Source: Bacillus sp. NTK074B (GTDB lineage Bacteria; Bacillota; Bacilli; Bacillales; Bacillaceae_B). From it: 52,325 nucleotides of DNA. The stretch lies in the NCBI RefSeq assembly GCF_017303375.1, contig NZ_JAFKOH010000017.1:1-52325 (forward strand), read 5' to 3'. Made by a program: the position numbers and the translations under genes. This document shows positions 8,465 to 18,176 of the stretch, in pieces; within the stretch, counting starts at the first letter, position 1; every line of letters begins with the position of its first letter. The notes under the pieces are model-generated. The model had not been told where the DNA came from and searched no databases. It saw only the letters and a program-made list of their open reading frames with translations.

Positions 8465-9079
8465 TCATAGCAGTTTAATAAAATGATTCAGCACACGGGC
8501 TGTGAGCCCCCAGATTACTTTGTCCTCATAATAGTAAAAATGCTCTTTCATATTTCTAGCTTGCCATTCGTAGTTTTCACCACCAGGGATTTGTTTATAT
8601 GGAAAGCCCTCTTCAGGCTCCATTTTAAACTTGATAGTATACAATTCCGGTTCCTTTTCACGAAGATATGAAAGTGGGGCGGTGAAAACTTCTTCCACTT
8701 CCGCCGGGTTTGGACGCATATCTTCAAATAATATATTCAGTTTTCCCACATAAGGATAAATGATGGTCCCGAATGGAGAAACAATATAATCCAAGGGATG
8801 TATGTCGGAAATTGCTTTCTCTGCAATCCCGAGTTCTTCTGACGTCTCCCTTAGCGCTGCCGCCCTCTCATCGGAGTCACTACGGTCGATCCTGCCACCC
8901 GGAAAGCATATTTCCCCCGGTTGTCTCCGCATCTTCAATGAGCGTACTTCAAATAATACGTGAATCTCATCTTCCACTTCTATCAAAGGAAGTAGAATAG
9001 CATACTCAGAAAATGTTTCACTTCCCAGCACTTTAGGCGCTCTGTCTTTGAAACGCATCAAAAGCTCGTTCATATCCAT
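8465..9079 (-). CDS. NUDIX hydrolase, CoA pyrophosphatase-like (YeaB/NudL type)
   Basis: A 204-residue enzyme. The Nudix box is FPGGRIDRSDSDERAAALRE (near residues 60-79) followed by TSEELG, and the preceding RRQPGEICFPGG resembles the CoA-pyrophosphatase signature. Such enzymes split CoA or related dinucleotides into 3',5'-ADP and phosphopantetheine. I choose the ATG at 9079, 7 bases after GGAGGG; an earlier in-frame start would add 30 residues outside the family. Substrate is inferred from family resemblance only. Confidence 0.85.
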   Translation of the reverse strand: MDMNELLMRFKDRAPKVLGSETFSEYAILLPLIEVEDEIHVLFEVRSLKMRRQPGEICFPGGRIDRSDSDERAAALRETSEELGIAEKAISDIHPLDYIVSPFGTIIYPYVGKLNILFEDMRPNPAEVEEVFTAPLSYLREKEPELYTIKFKMEPEEGFPYKQIPGGENYEWQARNMKEHFYYYEDKVIWGLTARVLNHFIKLL

Positions 9080-9277
9080 CCTATCCCTCCTTCTCTCATT
9101 ATTCCATTCTATGATTTTCTTTATTATAGTATGAAAGAGATCTAACACCAAACCATATGAGCTCAACACAATTTACACCATTATTTTCCAGTACTTCTAT
9201 GAAACTATGTTATACTATTGAAGTGTTCTCCGGTGAAGAGAAGAACACTCAGCTAATAAGAGAAAGGATTTGAAAGC

Positions 9278-9892
9278 ATGTTTGGAAAAGTTGCTTCAGA
9301 CGTATTAGGTTTAAGTGATATAGGTACAGTCATCAATCCGGCTGATTACGATAAAGCGGATGCCGATGATTACATTATGCATGAGGATGGAGAAAAGATC
9401 TATTTCCTGATCAAATCCAAGTCTGATGAGTATTGCTTTACAAATAAAGCGCTCATCCATCTGGACGGCACGAGTGCAGCCAGCAAAAAACGGGTTCTCC
9501 GCCGCCTCGATTATTATAAATATCAGCTCTCGAATATCCTTCTTGAAACCGCGGGAACCGTGGATCTCGATGTTGAAATCAAATTTAAGATCGGGTCGGA
9601 TGTCTATTCCATTGATGTTCATAAAAAACACTTAACAGAAGTGAAAGATCTATATAAATCCCTGATTAAGATTAGTGAAATCACTACCGACAACAGCATA
9701 TATTCTTCTTTCTCAAACGAGAGTCTCCAATTAGCGGCCTCCACATTGGGACAAGTAAAGACAAATGATGTGAATGTAGTTGAGCAGTTTAAAGAGGTCA
9801 ATCAATATGCCTTCAATTGGATGGCAGATAAGAAAAAAGAGTTGACCCTAAAGGATTTCGGATTTGTATTTGAAAAATTCATTCAAAATTAA
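9278..9892 (+). CDS. yvbH: PH-domain protein YvbH
   Basis: A 204-residue protein that matches B. subtilis YvbH in size and layout: a bacterial pleckstrin-homology domain over about residues 5-130 (with YFLIKSKSDEYCFTNKALIH) and a helical C-terminal extension (about 135-204, QFKEVNQYAFNWMADKKKEL). The function is unknown; the PH fold suggests a scaffold or envelope-stress role. The start follows AGAAAGGA. A hairpin terminator follows directly. Confidence 0.82.
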   Translation: MFGKVASDVLGLSDIGTVINPADYDKADADDYIMHEDGEKIYFLIKSKSDEYCFTNKALIHLDGTSAASKKRVLRRLDYYKYQLSNILLETAGTVDLDVEIKFKIGSDVYSIDVHKKHLTEVKDLYKSLIKISEITTDNSIYSSFSNESLQLAASTLGQVKTNDVNVVEQFKEVNQYAFNWMADKKKELTLKDFGFVFEKFIQN

Positions 9893-9902
9893 TCATCTCA
9901 TC

Positions 9903-9930
9903 ATCCGGCTGGAATGCTCAGCCGGATATT
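9903..9930 (+). terminator. Terminator after yvbH
   Basis: Nine-base perfect arms ATCCGGCTG (9903-9911) and CAGCCGGAT (9919-9927), then ATTCATT. It is 11 bases after the yvbH stop; the T run is weak. Confidence 0.6.
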
Positions 9931-9953
9931 CATTATGACAACTCAGTGGCACT

Positions 9954-10916
9954 TTACCCTTTCCACTCCTGGATCCCGTCATCCTCAATGATACCTAACG
10001 TTACATCAGCGATATCGGGATCAGCGATTAATTTCTCCTGTATGGCAAACTTAATGTCATCTGCTTCTGAAAGCGGCAGACCTTTCTTTAATTCAAGATA
10101 TGATTCTACATGGTAATAGCGTCCTTCCTGGATGATTCTCAACTTGAAAATATCAATGACTGCCTCATGTTCAAAGATCGCACCAGCAATCCTGTCTTCC
10201 ACTTCTTTAGGCGCTGCCACCCCAATCAGACCGACCATGTTATCATACCCTACCCGAAAAGCTACCCCCACCATCAGGAAACCAATTATGATTGTCACGA
10301 CTCCGTCCAGTAATTGAAACGCGCTGAAATAAGAGACAAGTACGGCTACCAGTGCAAGGATGGCCCCTGAAACAGCTACCAGGTCTTCATAAAATACGAG
10401 TCTTGTTGGTGGTGCTGCCCGTTTTACATGCTTGAACGCACCATAGACAATACCCGCTCCCCTGCTTTCCACTCGAGCTTCCTGCCCGATTTCCTTCATG
10501 ACTTTAAAGAGAATGGTTCCATCAATGACGATGTTTAACAATAGCACTGAAACATTGATCCAGATCCCTTTGACTTCTGCAGGATGTTTAAGTAGGTGAA
10601 ACCCTTCACGAATCGTTTCATATGCCATAACCGATACGACGATAACCGCGATCATACAGAATAAGTTGATAACACGTCCGAAACCTGTCGGGAACTTTTC
10701 TGTCGGCTTTTTTTCTGAAAGAACACTGCCGATAAACACAAACCCTTGATTGACTGCATCTGCCAATGAGTGCATTGCCGATGCAAACATGGCCCCACTC
10801 CCGCTGAAAAGGAAAGCAGCCCCCTTCGCAATTGCCAGGATCCCATTCCCCACCATTGCAAAAAAGGAAGATTTATTACCCTTTTTCACTAGCGAAAGAA
10901 AAGATTCATTGCTCAT
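9954..10916 (-). CDS. Cation diffusion facilitator transporter
   Basis: A 320-residue CDF-family exporter for divalent metals. The N-terminal helices carry the HSLADAVNQ metal motif (near residue 44) and a second motif YEDLVAVSG (near residue 176), followed by a cytoplasmic C-terminal domain (about 225-320, YYHVESYLELKKGLPLSEAD). The insertion between the two motif helices and the HSLADAVNQ form suggest the SLC30A9-like branch rather than CzcD/FieF. The metal is not predictable. I take the ATG at 10916, spaced six bases from AAGGGGTG; a GTG three codons earlier lies within that ribosome binding site. Confidence 0.85.
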   Translation of the reverse strand: MSNESFLSLVKKGNKSSFFAMVGNGILAIAKGAAFLFSGSGAMFASAMHSLADAVNQGFVFIGSVLSEKKPTEKFPTGFGRVINLFCMIAVIVVSVMAYETIREGFHLLKHPAEVKGIWINVSVLLLNIVIDGTILFKVMKEIGQEARVESRGAGIVYGAFKHVKRAAPPTRLVFYEDLVAVSGAILALVAVLVSYFSAFQLLDGVVTIIIGFLMVGVAFRVGYDNMVGLIGVAAPKEVEDRIAGAIFEHEAVIDIFKLRIIQEGRYYHVESYLELKKGLPLSEADDIKFAIQEKLIADPDIADVTLGIIEDDGIQEWKG

Positions 10917-11067
10917 AACGATCACCCCTTACGTTTTATCAAGCTAATAGGTAGTATCTCTCAAGCCTGTACTTTCATAAGTCAATTGACGAACCTTTTG
11001 AGCTTTTCTATACTGAAACAATAAGTATGGATACATACTATGTCCAATCTAGTTAGGAGTAAGAATC

Positions 11068-12129
11068 ATGGATTTTACGATACAACACCTTTCCTTTTAT
11101 TTAATACAGGTCGAAGGCAATGGGGAAGAAGCAGATAAACGTCATAAACATTTTCAAACGTTAACCGGAGCTCAATATGAAGAGAGTCCCCTGAAAAGCT
11201 TTCTTGACGGCGAACTGACAAAGATTGTCAAACGTAAGGTAGACAGGCATTCCAAGTCAGAGTCAGCTCCAACTAAGATTGGCCGCTTTGTTGTAGAGCC
11301 CGGTCATGAGCTGACCTCGAATCCAAACTATAATTTATTTCACCGAACACGGTTCGCAGAAAGTAAAGAAGCGTTTCGTGAGGAGTGCGATCAAATAGTC
11401 CAAATGTATATTGAAGCGAGCGCCATTAGAGGCGGAGCATTTCTTGTGGCTACAGCAAAGCTTACGAAATTTTTTGATGATCCCTTCTTGTTCATCATGA
11501 AATGTGATTTTGAACCAAAAGTTGCCACCATCACGGATGAAGCGACTTTGATCCACAATGTGGAAATGGCGATTACGACCAAAAACATGAAATCGATTCA
11601 ATATCCGTATATGCCAGAAGAAGGTATGATGGATTCAGCGGAAATCAAGATCCATCAGGCGTCACATGCGAGATACTTTGAAGATTTCCTGAAATGGGTC
11701 GAGTATGAAAAATCCATGCCTGAAATCATCAAATCCCAAGTATATGGAATGGTAAAGGAACATATTTCTGAAACCTATGCGGAAGAAAGCGACGAACGGG
11801 TGGAATTTGAAGAAGCCGTTGAAGAATGGGCCATCAGCCCAAAGCGTGAACTGCAGGAACGGTTCACGACGGAACAGGTTGTCGAAGCCACTTCCCAAAT
11901 TGTCGAGCAATCCCCTGAAGTGGAACTGAAAGTGAAGCTTGACCATGTGTCAGTGAAAGCCCTTCTTTCAGATTTCGGCGATAGCATCCATTTAGCAAAA
12001 GTGAATGGAAAATATGTATTGATGATCGAAAGTGAATCGGTCATGTTTGAAAAAGGGTTTTCCCCTCTCGAATTTTTAAAGCCTGATGAACTGCATGAGG
12101 TGATTCAACATATACAAGAAAAAGATTAA
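11068..12129 (+). CDS. DUF3900 family protein
   Basis: A 353-residue cytoplasmic protein without membrane segments. The N-terminal half (FYLIQVEGNGEEADKRHKHF; IGRFVVEPGHEL) and the acidic central region are what I recall of Bacillus DUF3900 proteins; they also recall the layout of the nucleoid-associated NdpA/YejK family, but I cannot show that relation. The start follows TTAGGAGT. A terminator follows. No function is assigned. Confidence 0.65.
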   Translation: MDFTIQHLSFYLIQVEGNGEEADKRHKHFQTLTGAQYEESPLKSFLDGELTKIVKRKVDRHSKSESAPTKIGRFVVEPGHELTSNPNYNLFHRTRFAESKEAFREECDQIVQMYIEASAIRGGAFLVATAKLTKFFDDPFLFIMKCDFEPKVATITDEATLIHNVEMAITTKNMKSIQYPYMPEEGMMDSAEIKIHQASHARYFEDFLKWVEYEKSMPEIIKSQVYGMVKEHISETYAEESDERVEFEEAVEEWAISPKRELQERFTTEQVVEATSQIVEQSPEVELKVKLDHVSVKALLSDFGDSIHLAKVNGKYVLMIESESVMFEKGFSPLEFLKPDELHEVIQHIQEKD

Positions 12130-12133
12130 CTTT

Positions 12134-12159
12134 GCCATGTGAAAAGCATGGCTTTTTTT
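12134..12159 (+). terminator. Terminator after the DUF3900 gene
   Basis: GCCATG (12134-12139) pairs with CATGGC (12147-12152) and is followed by seven T. It begins 5 bases after the stop. Confidence 0.8.
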
Positions 12160-12257
12160 GATCTAATCTTTCAATGAATAGTTGAACACTCTTGTGAAAA
12201 TTTCGTTAATGGAATAAACTTTAGTAAGGAATTTTAATTGGGGATGGAGGTTGACTT

Positions 12258-13085
12258 TTGCTTTCTACTAGACAACTTCAAGACATTAAGGCACTACAGG
12301 AACTATGCGAACATCATGATGAGATCCATCTAAAGTTAAATTGGGAAATGCTACGAAACCGCAAAGATGGTCAAGATGATCTTTTACATTACCAAGATTC
12401 TAAACTGATCGGATTTTTGGCGATATACGGCTTTGGGGACTCATATGAATTATGCGGGATGATTCACCCGGATTTCCGCCGTCAACACCTGTTTCAAGAT
12501 CTATTTCACAAGGCCGTGAAATCGTTGGAAAGCCGGACCGTCAATAAGCTCTTACTCAATGTACCCGGATCATCGACCACAGGAAAAAAATTTGCAGCCC
12601 AAACAAAGGCGGTATATGACTTTACCGAGTACGAAATGAAATGGAATCAGACACGATTGACCTCAGACAGCGATACTGTTCGCTTAAGAACAGCGGTTGA
12701 ACACGATATTGAAACCATCATCGACCTTGATGAAAGCTGTTTCGGAGTTGTACGGGCAGATGCTGAATCCTACACAAAAAGATTATTCAAAGACTCTTCC
12801 CACGGCCATTTCATGATTATCCATGATGGGAAAACTCTAGGAAAGATAAGAGTCCAAAGAATGGAAAGAAAAAGCTTTATTTATGGTTTCGCCATTTTCC
12901 CAGACTTTCAGGGTAAGGGAATCGGACGAAAAGCATTATCACAGGTGGTAATGCAGGAAGTAAAGTGGACAGATGACATCTACCTGGATGTGGCAGCAGC
13001 TAATCAGAGCGCACTGAAACTCTACAAATCCAGTGGCTTTGAAACCTTTTACAGTCAAGATTATTACCATTATCCTATTTCATAA
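12258..13085 (+). CDS. Tandem GNAT-fold N-acetyltransferase
   Basis: A 275-residue protein with two acetyltransferase folds. The C-terminal one (about residues 140-275) has the acetyl-CoA loop FPDFQGKGIGRKAL and a typical end AANQSALKLYKSSGF. The N-terminal one (about 1-130) keeps HPDFRRQHLFQDLFHKA, a degenerate form. The substrate is unknown. The start is a TTG preceded by GGAGG. No operon partner. Confidence 0.82.
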   Translation: MLSTRQLQDIKALQELCEHHDEIHLKLNWEMLRNRKDGQDDLLHYQDSKLIGFLAIYGFGDSYELCGMIHPDFRRQHLFQDLFHKAVKSLESRTVNKLLLNVPGSSTTGKKFAAQTKAVYDFTEYEMKWNQTRLTSDSDTVRLRTAVEHDIETIIDLDESCFGVVRADAESYTKRLFKDSSHGHFMIIHDGKTLGKIRVQRMERKSFIYGFAIFPDFQGKGIGRKALSQVVMQEVKWTDDIYLDVAAANQSALKLYKSSGFETFYSQDYYHYPIS

Positions 13086-13125
13086 AACGAAAGGAGCACA
13101 TGTGGCTCTTCAAACCCTTGTGCTT

Positions 13126-13614
13126 TTATTTGTAAAATTGGTGCTCTATTTTCCAAGTATCCCCGATTGTTAGTATTCCATGTGAATAATAAGGAAGCTT
13201 CCGTTTATCTGTGGGTGATCCAGGATTGAACAGGAGTGCGCCTTTCATATATCGTGAAAAAGGTATATGGGAATGACCAAAAATGATCACATCCACCTGT
13301 TCTTCGTCAAAGGCTTCCAGAACTCTTTTTTCGGTCGTTTTTCCTTTGCCGTCCCCATGTACCAACCCAATCTTCATACCCATCAATTCAATGGTCCTTT
13401 TTCTGGGCAGAAGGGATTGAAGTTCTGGGCGATCGACATTCCCGACGACAGCAATCAGTTCACCGTACTCTTCAAATTCCTTATAAACATCCACTGTATG
13501 AAAATCTCCCCCATGAATGATTAGATCACTTTCCATAAGGTCCTTCTTGAGAAGAAAAGGGAGATCTCTCCCTTTTCTCGGCATATGGGTGTCGGATACA
13601 ATGACAATTTTCAT
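13126..13614 (-). CDS. YfcE/MJ0936-type metallophosphoesterase
   Basis: A 162-residue two-metal phosphodiesterase. All family motifs are visible: SDTHMP (D and H, near residue 7), GGDFH (near 36), GNVD (near 59), HGDGKG (near 81) and GHSHIP (near 109). Such enzymes cleave cyclic or simple phosphodiesters in the cytoplasm. I choose the ATG at 13614, which follows AAAGGAGA and overlaps nothing. It starts just 1 base after the TGA of the broken methionyl-tRNA synthetase gene, so both belong to one transcript led by a methionine T-box. Confidence 0.88.
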   Translation of the reverse strand: MKIVIVSDTHMPRKGRDLPFLLKKDLMESDLIIHGGDFHTVDVYKEFEEYGELIAVVGNVDRPELQSLLPRKRTIELMGMKIGLVHGDGKGKTTEKRVLEAFDEEQVDVIIFGHSHIPFSRYMKGALLFNPGSPTDKRKLPYYSHGILTIGDTWKIEHQFYK

Positions 13615-13615
13615 A

Positions 13616-14689
13616 TCATTCTCCTTTTTGTGTATCGTTTGATTTCTCAAGTAATTTTCCTCTTTCTGCCTCAATTGATTCAAGATCAATCCGGTCAAAG
13701 AGCGGGTTTGTGTTTTCAATCGAAAGGGTTAACGGCTGGGATACCTGCTTCCATGCTGGTTGCATGTGAATGCCTAATTGTTTCCCTAAATGAAAGGCGG
13801 TAAAGGGTAAAAATGGCTCAATCATCATTCTTAGATTACATATTATATAAAGAAACTCTTCCAGTACCTTTTTGCCTTCTTCCCTATTCTCTTTCACTAT
13901 TACCCACGGTCTCTGATCATCAAAACGTTTATTCGACCAACGAATGAATTCAAACACCGTTTCCAACCCCTGACGTGTGCTTCCCTCTTCAATCAATCCG
14001 CCTACAGAAGTGAATATCTCTTCTATTCTTCGTTGCAAATGGTCTTCTACATAGGTTAAAACAAGAGATTCTCCGAATTCTTTCTTATAGAACTTCACTG
14101 TACGCTGAACAAGATTTCCGAAGGCACCGAGAAGTTCGCTGTTATGGCTGTATATAAACTCCCTCCAGGAAAAGTCAGCGTCCCTTTTCTCAGGTGCATT
14201 AACGGTCAGAAAATAACGAATGGTATCGGGATGATAATCGGTCAGCAGGTCCTTCAGCCATACAGCCCAATTGCGGCTGGTAGATATTTTCCTTTAGAAT
14301 CGCCCATCATGGACACAATATACTTGTTCTACCTCCTTTTCATACAGCCACCCTCCCTGATAAAGATGGGTGAAGATCCGTTGAACCTCTTTATGGTGAT
14401 GTTCAGTATCGGTTCTAGTATATTCATCATAGCTAAACCCCAAAGCTTGAAAGCATTGAACAAATTCTTCATGATATCGGTTCGCTACGTTTTCAACACT
14501 GGTGCCTTCCTGCTTCGCACGGATCCCTATCGGGGTACCGTTACAATCGCTTCCGGACACATAAAGAACTTTTTCCCCTTTCATCCGGTAATAACGAGCG
14601 ATAACATCTCCAGGCAGTAGTGCCGCGATGTGTCCCAAATGAAGTGAACCGTTAGCGTAGGGCCAAGCCCCTCCTATAAAAATCGTCAT
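13616..14689 (-). pseudogene. metG: Methionyl-tRNA synthetase gene with internal deletion and stop codon
   Basis: The first 131 codons are an ordinary MetRS N-terminus with the HIGH-type motif HLGH at residues 17-20. They end at VHDGRF, where a TAA follows (14294-14296). In the same frame the sequence resumes at once at the KMSKS-type loop (KISTSRNWAVW) and runs through the helical anticodon-binding domain to 13616. In an intact enzyme about 190 residues, including the rest of the catalytic core and zinc knuckle, lie between these points. The product cannot be active. The leader T-box and the ribosome binding site (GAGGAGG) look intact. A functional MetRS must exist elsewhere in the genome. 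Confidence 0.88.
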
Positions 14690-14713
14690 ATCCTTATCCT
14701 CCTCGAATATAAT

Positions 14714-15013
14714 AAAAAACCCCTCGTCCTTAGATATCGACAGATATCTAAGGACGAGGGGTTAAGCTCGTGGTACCACCTTAGTTCATAGCTTGCTCAC
14801 ACAAGACTACCTCAACAAGTACGGGGCATAATAGCCCTTATACCGTGGCAATGATAACGGACGCCCATCCCCGTTCCACCCTACACCCAATTGGTTCGAA
14901 TGGAATGCTCCGAGATCATTTTCCAAAATAGGTCACCCTGCTTCTTTTCAGCATCCGAAGCTCTCTGATAAGGGAACCCACCATGTACTCTTCTCATCAA
15001 CGCACAAAGTGAT
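14714..15013 (-). ncRNA. T-box riboswitch, methionine-specific
   Basis: The minus strand carries the T-box core GGTGGTACCACG (14769-14780). It is followed by a perfect 19-base-pair terminator hairpin (arms 14743-14761 and 14720-14738) and six T. In stem I the specifier context GGAAA-ATG-ATCTCGGAGC gives an ATG codon at 14917-14919, aligned by its flanks with the TGG codons of the trp leaders in this window. Uncharged tRNA-Met should stabilise the antiterminator and allow transcription. The gene it now controls is broken, leaving the phosphoesterase as the only intact target. Confidence 0.9.
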
Positions 15014-15021
15014 TTAATTAT

Positions 15022-15049
15022 ATTATGCCACTATTCCCAAAAAATGCAA
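15022..15049 (-). promoter_or_regulatory. Probable promoter of the methionine T-box transcript
   Basis: On the minus strand TTGCAT (15044-15049), 16-base spacer, CATAAT (15022-15027). It lies just upstream of the first T-box stem, where a sigma-A promoter is required. Confidence 0.5.
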
Positions 15050-15214
15050 TATTCATTTCAAGGTTTTATTTTCTCACTTTAGTGGAAAAGGGAAGGGCGG
15101 ACAGATTAATAATTTGAATAGTCCTCTCCTATTATTCATTTCAATCTCAGAACTGAGACAGCTTCACATGTTTTACCAATCATTTCATCTATATGAAAAC
15201 GAGGTGATGCCCAG

Positions 15215-15811
15215 ATGATTTCCATGCAAAAGCAATTCAAGCGTCCAAAAGGAATCCTTGGCTGGTTCGTTGGAAAAGTCATGGAATATGATAATCGGAG
15301 AATAAATAATTGGTCCATTAAACAATTGTCCATCCAAAACGGAGATCGGATTCTTGAAGTGGGCTATGGTCCGGGATATTGTATCTCACGAATTTCCCGT
15401 CGGTTTCCCGGTACCCGGGTGGACGGTGTCGACATATCCGACACCATGAAGGAGGTTGCCCAAAGGAAAAACAAGAAAGCCATAGACGAAGGGCAAGTAC
15501 GTCTGTTTGTACATGACATCAGTCAGTTCGAAATAGAGGCTGTTCAATATGACCGGATCTTTTCCGTCAATAATTATCCTTTATGGAATGATCAAAAACA
15601 AGGACTGATCCATTTATACAACATGCTGAAAGAAGATGGAACGTTACTCATTACCGTACAGCCCCGGGGTGATGAAGAGCGGGACAGCAAGGCTCGACGC
15701 TATGGGGAAGAGATTTCTCAGGCTTTACAGGAAACCGGCTTTAAACATATTACTCTATCCTATAAAGATGTGAACCCTGCACTGACTGTCTCTATAAAAT
15801 GTGTAAAATAA
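15215..15811 (+). CDS. Class I SAM-dependent methyltransferase
   Basis: A 198-residue methyltransferase. Motif I is LEVGYGPGYCIS (near residue 45), followed by VDGVDISDTM (near 70) for the ribose-binding acid, and FSVNNYPLW at the motif IV position. The substrate is unknown. The ATG follows GAGGTGATG. It is transcribed alone, ending in a hairpin terminator. Confidence 0.82.
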   Translation: MISMQKQFKRPKGILGWFVGKVMEYDNRRINNWSIKQLSIQNGDRILEVGYGPGYCISRISRRFPGTRVDGVDISDTMKEVAQRKNKKAIDEGQVRLFVHDISQFEIEAVQYDRIFSVNNYPLWNDQKQGLIHLYNMLKEDGTLLITVQPRGDEERDSKARRYGEEISQALQETGFKHITLSYKDVNPALTVSIKCVK

Positions 15812-15828
15812 TTCATCATGCCAAGTAA

Positions 15829-15864
15829 ACAGCCGACCCTGTAAGGATCGGCTGTACATCTTTT
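15829..15864 (+). terminator. Terminator after the methyltransferase gene
   Basis: ACAGCCGA (15829-15836) pairs with TCGGCTGT (15848-15855), then ACATCTTTT. It may also serve the convergent lipoprotein gene, whose stop it touches. Confidence 0.7.
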
Positions 15865-16018
15865 ACTCCTCAGTGTTGCTTTCGTCTGTGTTGCTTTCTT
15901 CATCCATGTTTTCTTCCGTATTTGTATCATCATCTGTGTCGCTGCTGCACCCGGCTGCAAAAGTTACTACTGATAGTGCTGTCATTAACATTAATAACCA
16001 CTTTTTCATACTTTTCAT
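15863..16018 (-). CDS. Small acidic lipoprotein
   Basis: A 51-residue precursor: basic start MKSMKKW, a hydrophobic core, and the lipobox FAAGC (cysteine at residue 24). The mature part of 28 residues is almost only Ser, Thr, Asp, Glu and Asn (CSSDTDDDTNTEEN and on). The ATG follows AGGAGGC. Such very short acidic lipoproteins are common in Bacillus and have no known role. It lies between the methyltransferase terminator and the end of the trp operon. Confidence 0.75.
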   Translation of the reverse strand: MKSMKKWLLMLMTALSVVTFAAGCSSDTDDDTNTEENMDEESNTDESNTEE

Positions 16019-16164
16019 TTTCTTAGCCTCCTGTTATGATGCTTTGTTCAACTACATCTCTATCATACTGAATTTTCATAGTATGAGAAGGCTATTTACC
16101 TTTTTTTTACATTCATTTAGATTCTGTTCATCAACTTCTACATTTCTTTACAAAATGGACGAAT

Positions 16165-16956
16165 TCATGAGTGGAAAGCTCCTGTCTTCGATGCTCTGAT
16201 TAACTCCCTGATTTCATCGAATGAGTCTTGCTGAATAAGGTCTATAATTTTACTTCCAACCACTACCCCATCACAGCTTTCACTCATTCTGCGAACATGA
16301 TCCGGGGTGGATATCCCGAATCCTGCCAGAACCGGAACCGGACTATTGGTCTTAAGCTTGTTTAAGTGACGAGATATATTCTCTGCAAACCCTTCTCTCG
16401 ATCCAGTAATTCCATTAATTGTGACAGCATAGAGGAACCCTTCTGTCACAGACGCTAATTCCTTCACTCTTTCCAAAGGGCTGGTGAGGGTTGCCAATTG
16501 GATCACGGCTATTTCCTTTTCCTTCGAAGGCTGCTTAATCAAATCGTAATGCTCGAGGGGCAGATCAGGAATGATCACTCCGTCCACACCTGCTATTTTA
16601 CAATCTTCGAAGAAGCGTTCTACACCATATTTGTAGATCGGATTGATATAGGTCATAAAAATCAGGGGGATCTCAATTTCTCCCCTTCTTTCAGTCAGAA
16701 CATCGAACACCCTTCGAAGGGTGGTTCCCTTCTCCAACGCTCTTTTACCCGCTTCTTGAATCGTCGGTCCATCTGCAACGGGATCAGAGAAGGGGATACC
16801 GATTTCTACGGCCGTCGCCCCACCTTCTTCAAGCTTCTTTAGAGTTGTTATCAATGTTTCTAAGCCACCGTCTCCAGCCATTATATAGGGAATGAACAGT
16901 TTATTTCCCCGTTTTAATTCTGCTTCAAGGTTGCTTTCCAGAAATATTTTACCCAT
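16165..16956 (-). CDS. trpA: Tryptophan synthase alpha subunit
   Basis: A 263-residue TIM barrel that splits indole-3-glycerol phosphate into indole and glyceraldehyde-3-phosphate. The catalytic Glu and Asp are in [15 protein letters not shown] (near residues 46-60), and the phosphate-binding end GFGIS and VVVGSKII are present. It is the last gene of the operon and its start overlaps the trpB stop by eight bases, consistent with equimolar synthesis of the alpha-beta complex. I see no clear terminator in the 146 bases after the stop. Confidence 0.97.
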   Translation of the reverse strand: MGKIFLESNLEAELKRGNKLFIPYIMAGDGGLETLITTLKKLEEGGATAVEIGIPFSDPVADGPTIQEAGKRALEKGTTLRRVFDVLTERRGEIEIPLIFMTYINPIYKYGVERFFEDCKIAGVDGVIIPDLPLEHYDLIKQPSKEKEIAVIQLATLTSPLERVKELASVTEGFLYAVTINGITGSREGFAENISRHLNKLKTNSPVPVLAGFGISTPDHVRRMSESCDGVVVGSKIIDLIQQDSFDEIRELIRASKTGAFHS

Positions 16957-18151
16957 GCTGACTACCTCCCATTATGTCTTTTACTTGTTCAACATCTTTA
17001 TCCCCTCTGCCCGATAGACATATGACGATTGATTGGTCCTTAGTCATGCCTGTAGCCAAATTCACCGCATAGGCAACGGCATGTGAGCTTTCGAGTGCAG
17101 GAATAATCCCTTCAGTCTGTGATAATTGTTTAAATGCTTCCAGGGCTTCAGCGTCAGAAATGGATGCATAACGGACTCTGTTAATCTCTTTTAAGTAGCT
17201 GTGTTCTGGGCCTACACCAGGGTAATCGAGTCCTGCTGAAATGGAATGGGCTTCCTGTATCTGCCCTTCTTCATTCTGAAGGAGATACATCATGCTTCCA
17301 TGAAGGATTCCGACAGATCCTTTTGTTAATGTGGCCGCATGCTTCTCTGTTTCAATACCGCTTCCAGCTGCCTCTACGCCATATAACTCCACCTCTTGGT
17401 CCTCAATGAAAGGGTGGAACATTCCAATGGCATTGCTTCCTCCCCCGACACATGCCACAATGGCATCTGGAAGACATTTTTCTTTCTCGAAAAATTGTTT
17501 CTTGGTTTCTTTTCCAATGACACTCTGGAAGTCCCGGACCATTTTCGGAAATGGATGTGGACCTAAAACGGACCCCATAATATAATGAGTATCCTCTACA
17601 TTGGCAACCCAGTAACGAAGTGCTTCATTGACGGCATCCTTCAGGGTGGCGCTTCCCTGGGTGACGCTGATTACCTTCGCACCAAGCAGCTCCATTCTGA
17701 ATACATTCAGCTTCTGCCTCCGAATATCTTCGGCACCCATGAAAATAACACAATCAAGGTTTAATAAAGCACAAACGGTGGCGGTTGCGACCCCATGTTG
17801 ACCTGCTCCTGTTTCCGCTACCACTTTTCTTTTTCCCATCCGTTCAGCAAGCAGGGCCTGACCGATGGTGTTGTTGATTTTATGTGCACCGGTGTGATTC
17901 AGATCTTCCCGCTTCAGATAAATTTTGGCTCCTCCTACCTTCCTGCTAAGGTTTTCTGCAAAGTAGAGAGGGTTTTCCCTTCCTACATAATCTTTTAAGT
18001 AATTTTGTAACTTTTCTTGGAAATGTTCGTCATTGACTGCTTCATCGTAAGCTGTCTCAAGTTCCTCAACAGCTTTCATCAATGATTCAGGAACGAACCT
18101 CCCTCCGAATTGACCGAATAGACCCTTATAATCTGGTTGTGCATATAACAT
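16949..18151 (-). CDS. trpB: Tryptophan synthase beta subunit
   Basis: A 400-residue PLP enzyme that joins indole and serine. The PLP lysine is in [13 protein letters not shown] (near residue 85), and the phosphate-binding loop is VGGGSNAIG (near 233). GRGDKD lies at the C-terminal end. I choose the ATG at 18151 after GGAGGAAGA; an in-frame start 11 codons earlier lacks support. It follows trpF by 25 bases. Confidence 0.97.
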   Translation of the reverse strand: MLYAQPDYKGLFGQFGGRFVPESLMKAVEELETAYDEAVNDEHFQEKLQNYLKDYVGRENPLYFAENLSRKVGGAKIYLKREDLNHTGAHKINNTIGQALLAERMGKRKVVAETGAGQHGVATATVCALLNLDCVIFMGAEDIRRQKLNVFRMELLGAKVISVTQGSATLKDAVNEALRYWVANVEDTHYIMGSVLGPHPFPKMVRDFQSVIGKETKKQFFEKEKCLPDAIVACVGGGSNAIGMFHPFIEDQEVELYGVEAAGSGIETEKHAATLTKGSVGILHGSMMYLLQNEEGQIQEAHSISAGLDYPGVGPEHSYLKEINRVRYASISDAEALEAFKQLSQTEGIIPALESSHAVAYAVNLATGMTKDQSIVICLSGRGDKDVEQVKDIMGGSQHG

Positions 18152-18176
18152 TCTTCTTCCTCCATTCACTATTTTT

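Noticed and set aside
14144..14620. Plus-strand frame of 158 codons over the MetRS remnant
   Set aside because: The opposite strand carries clear synthetase motifs across the whole stretch, so this frame is a shadow.
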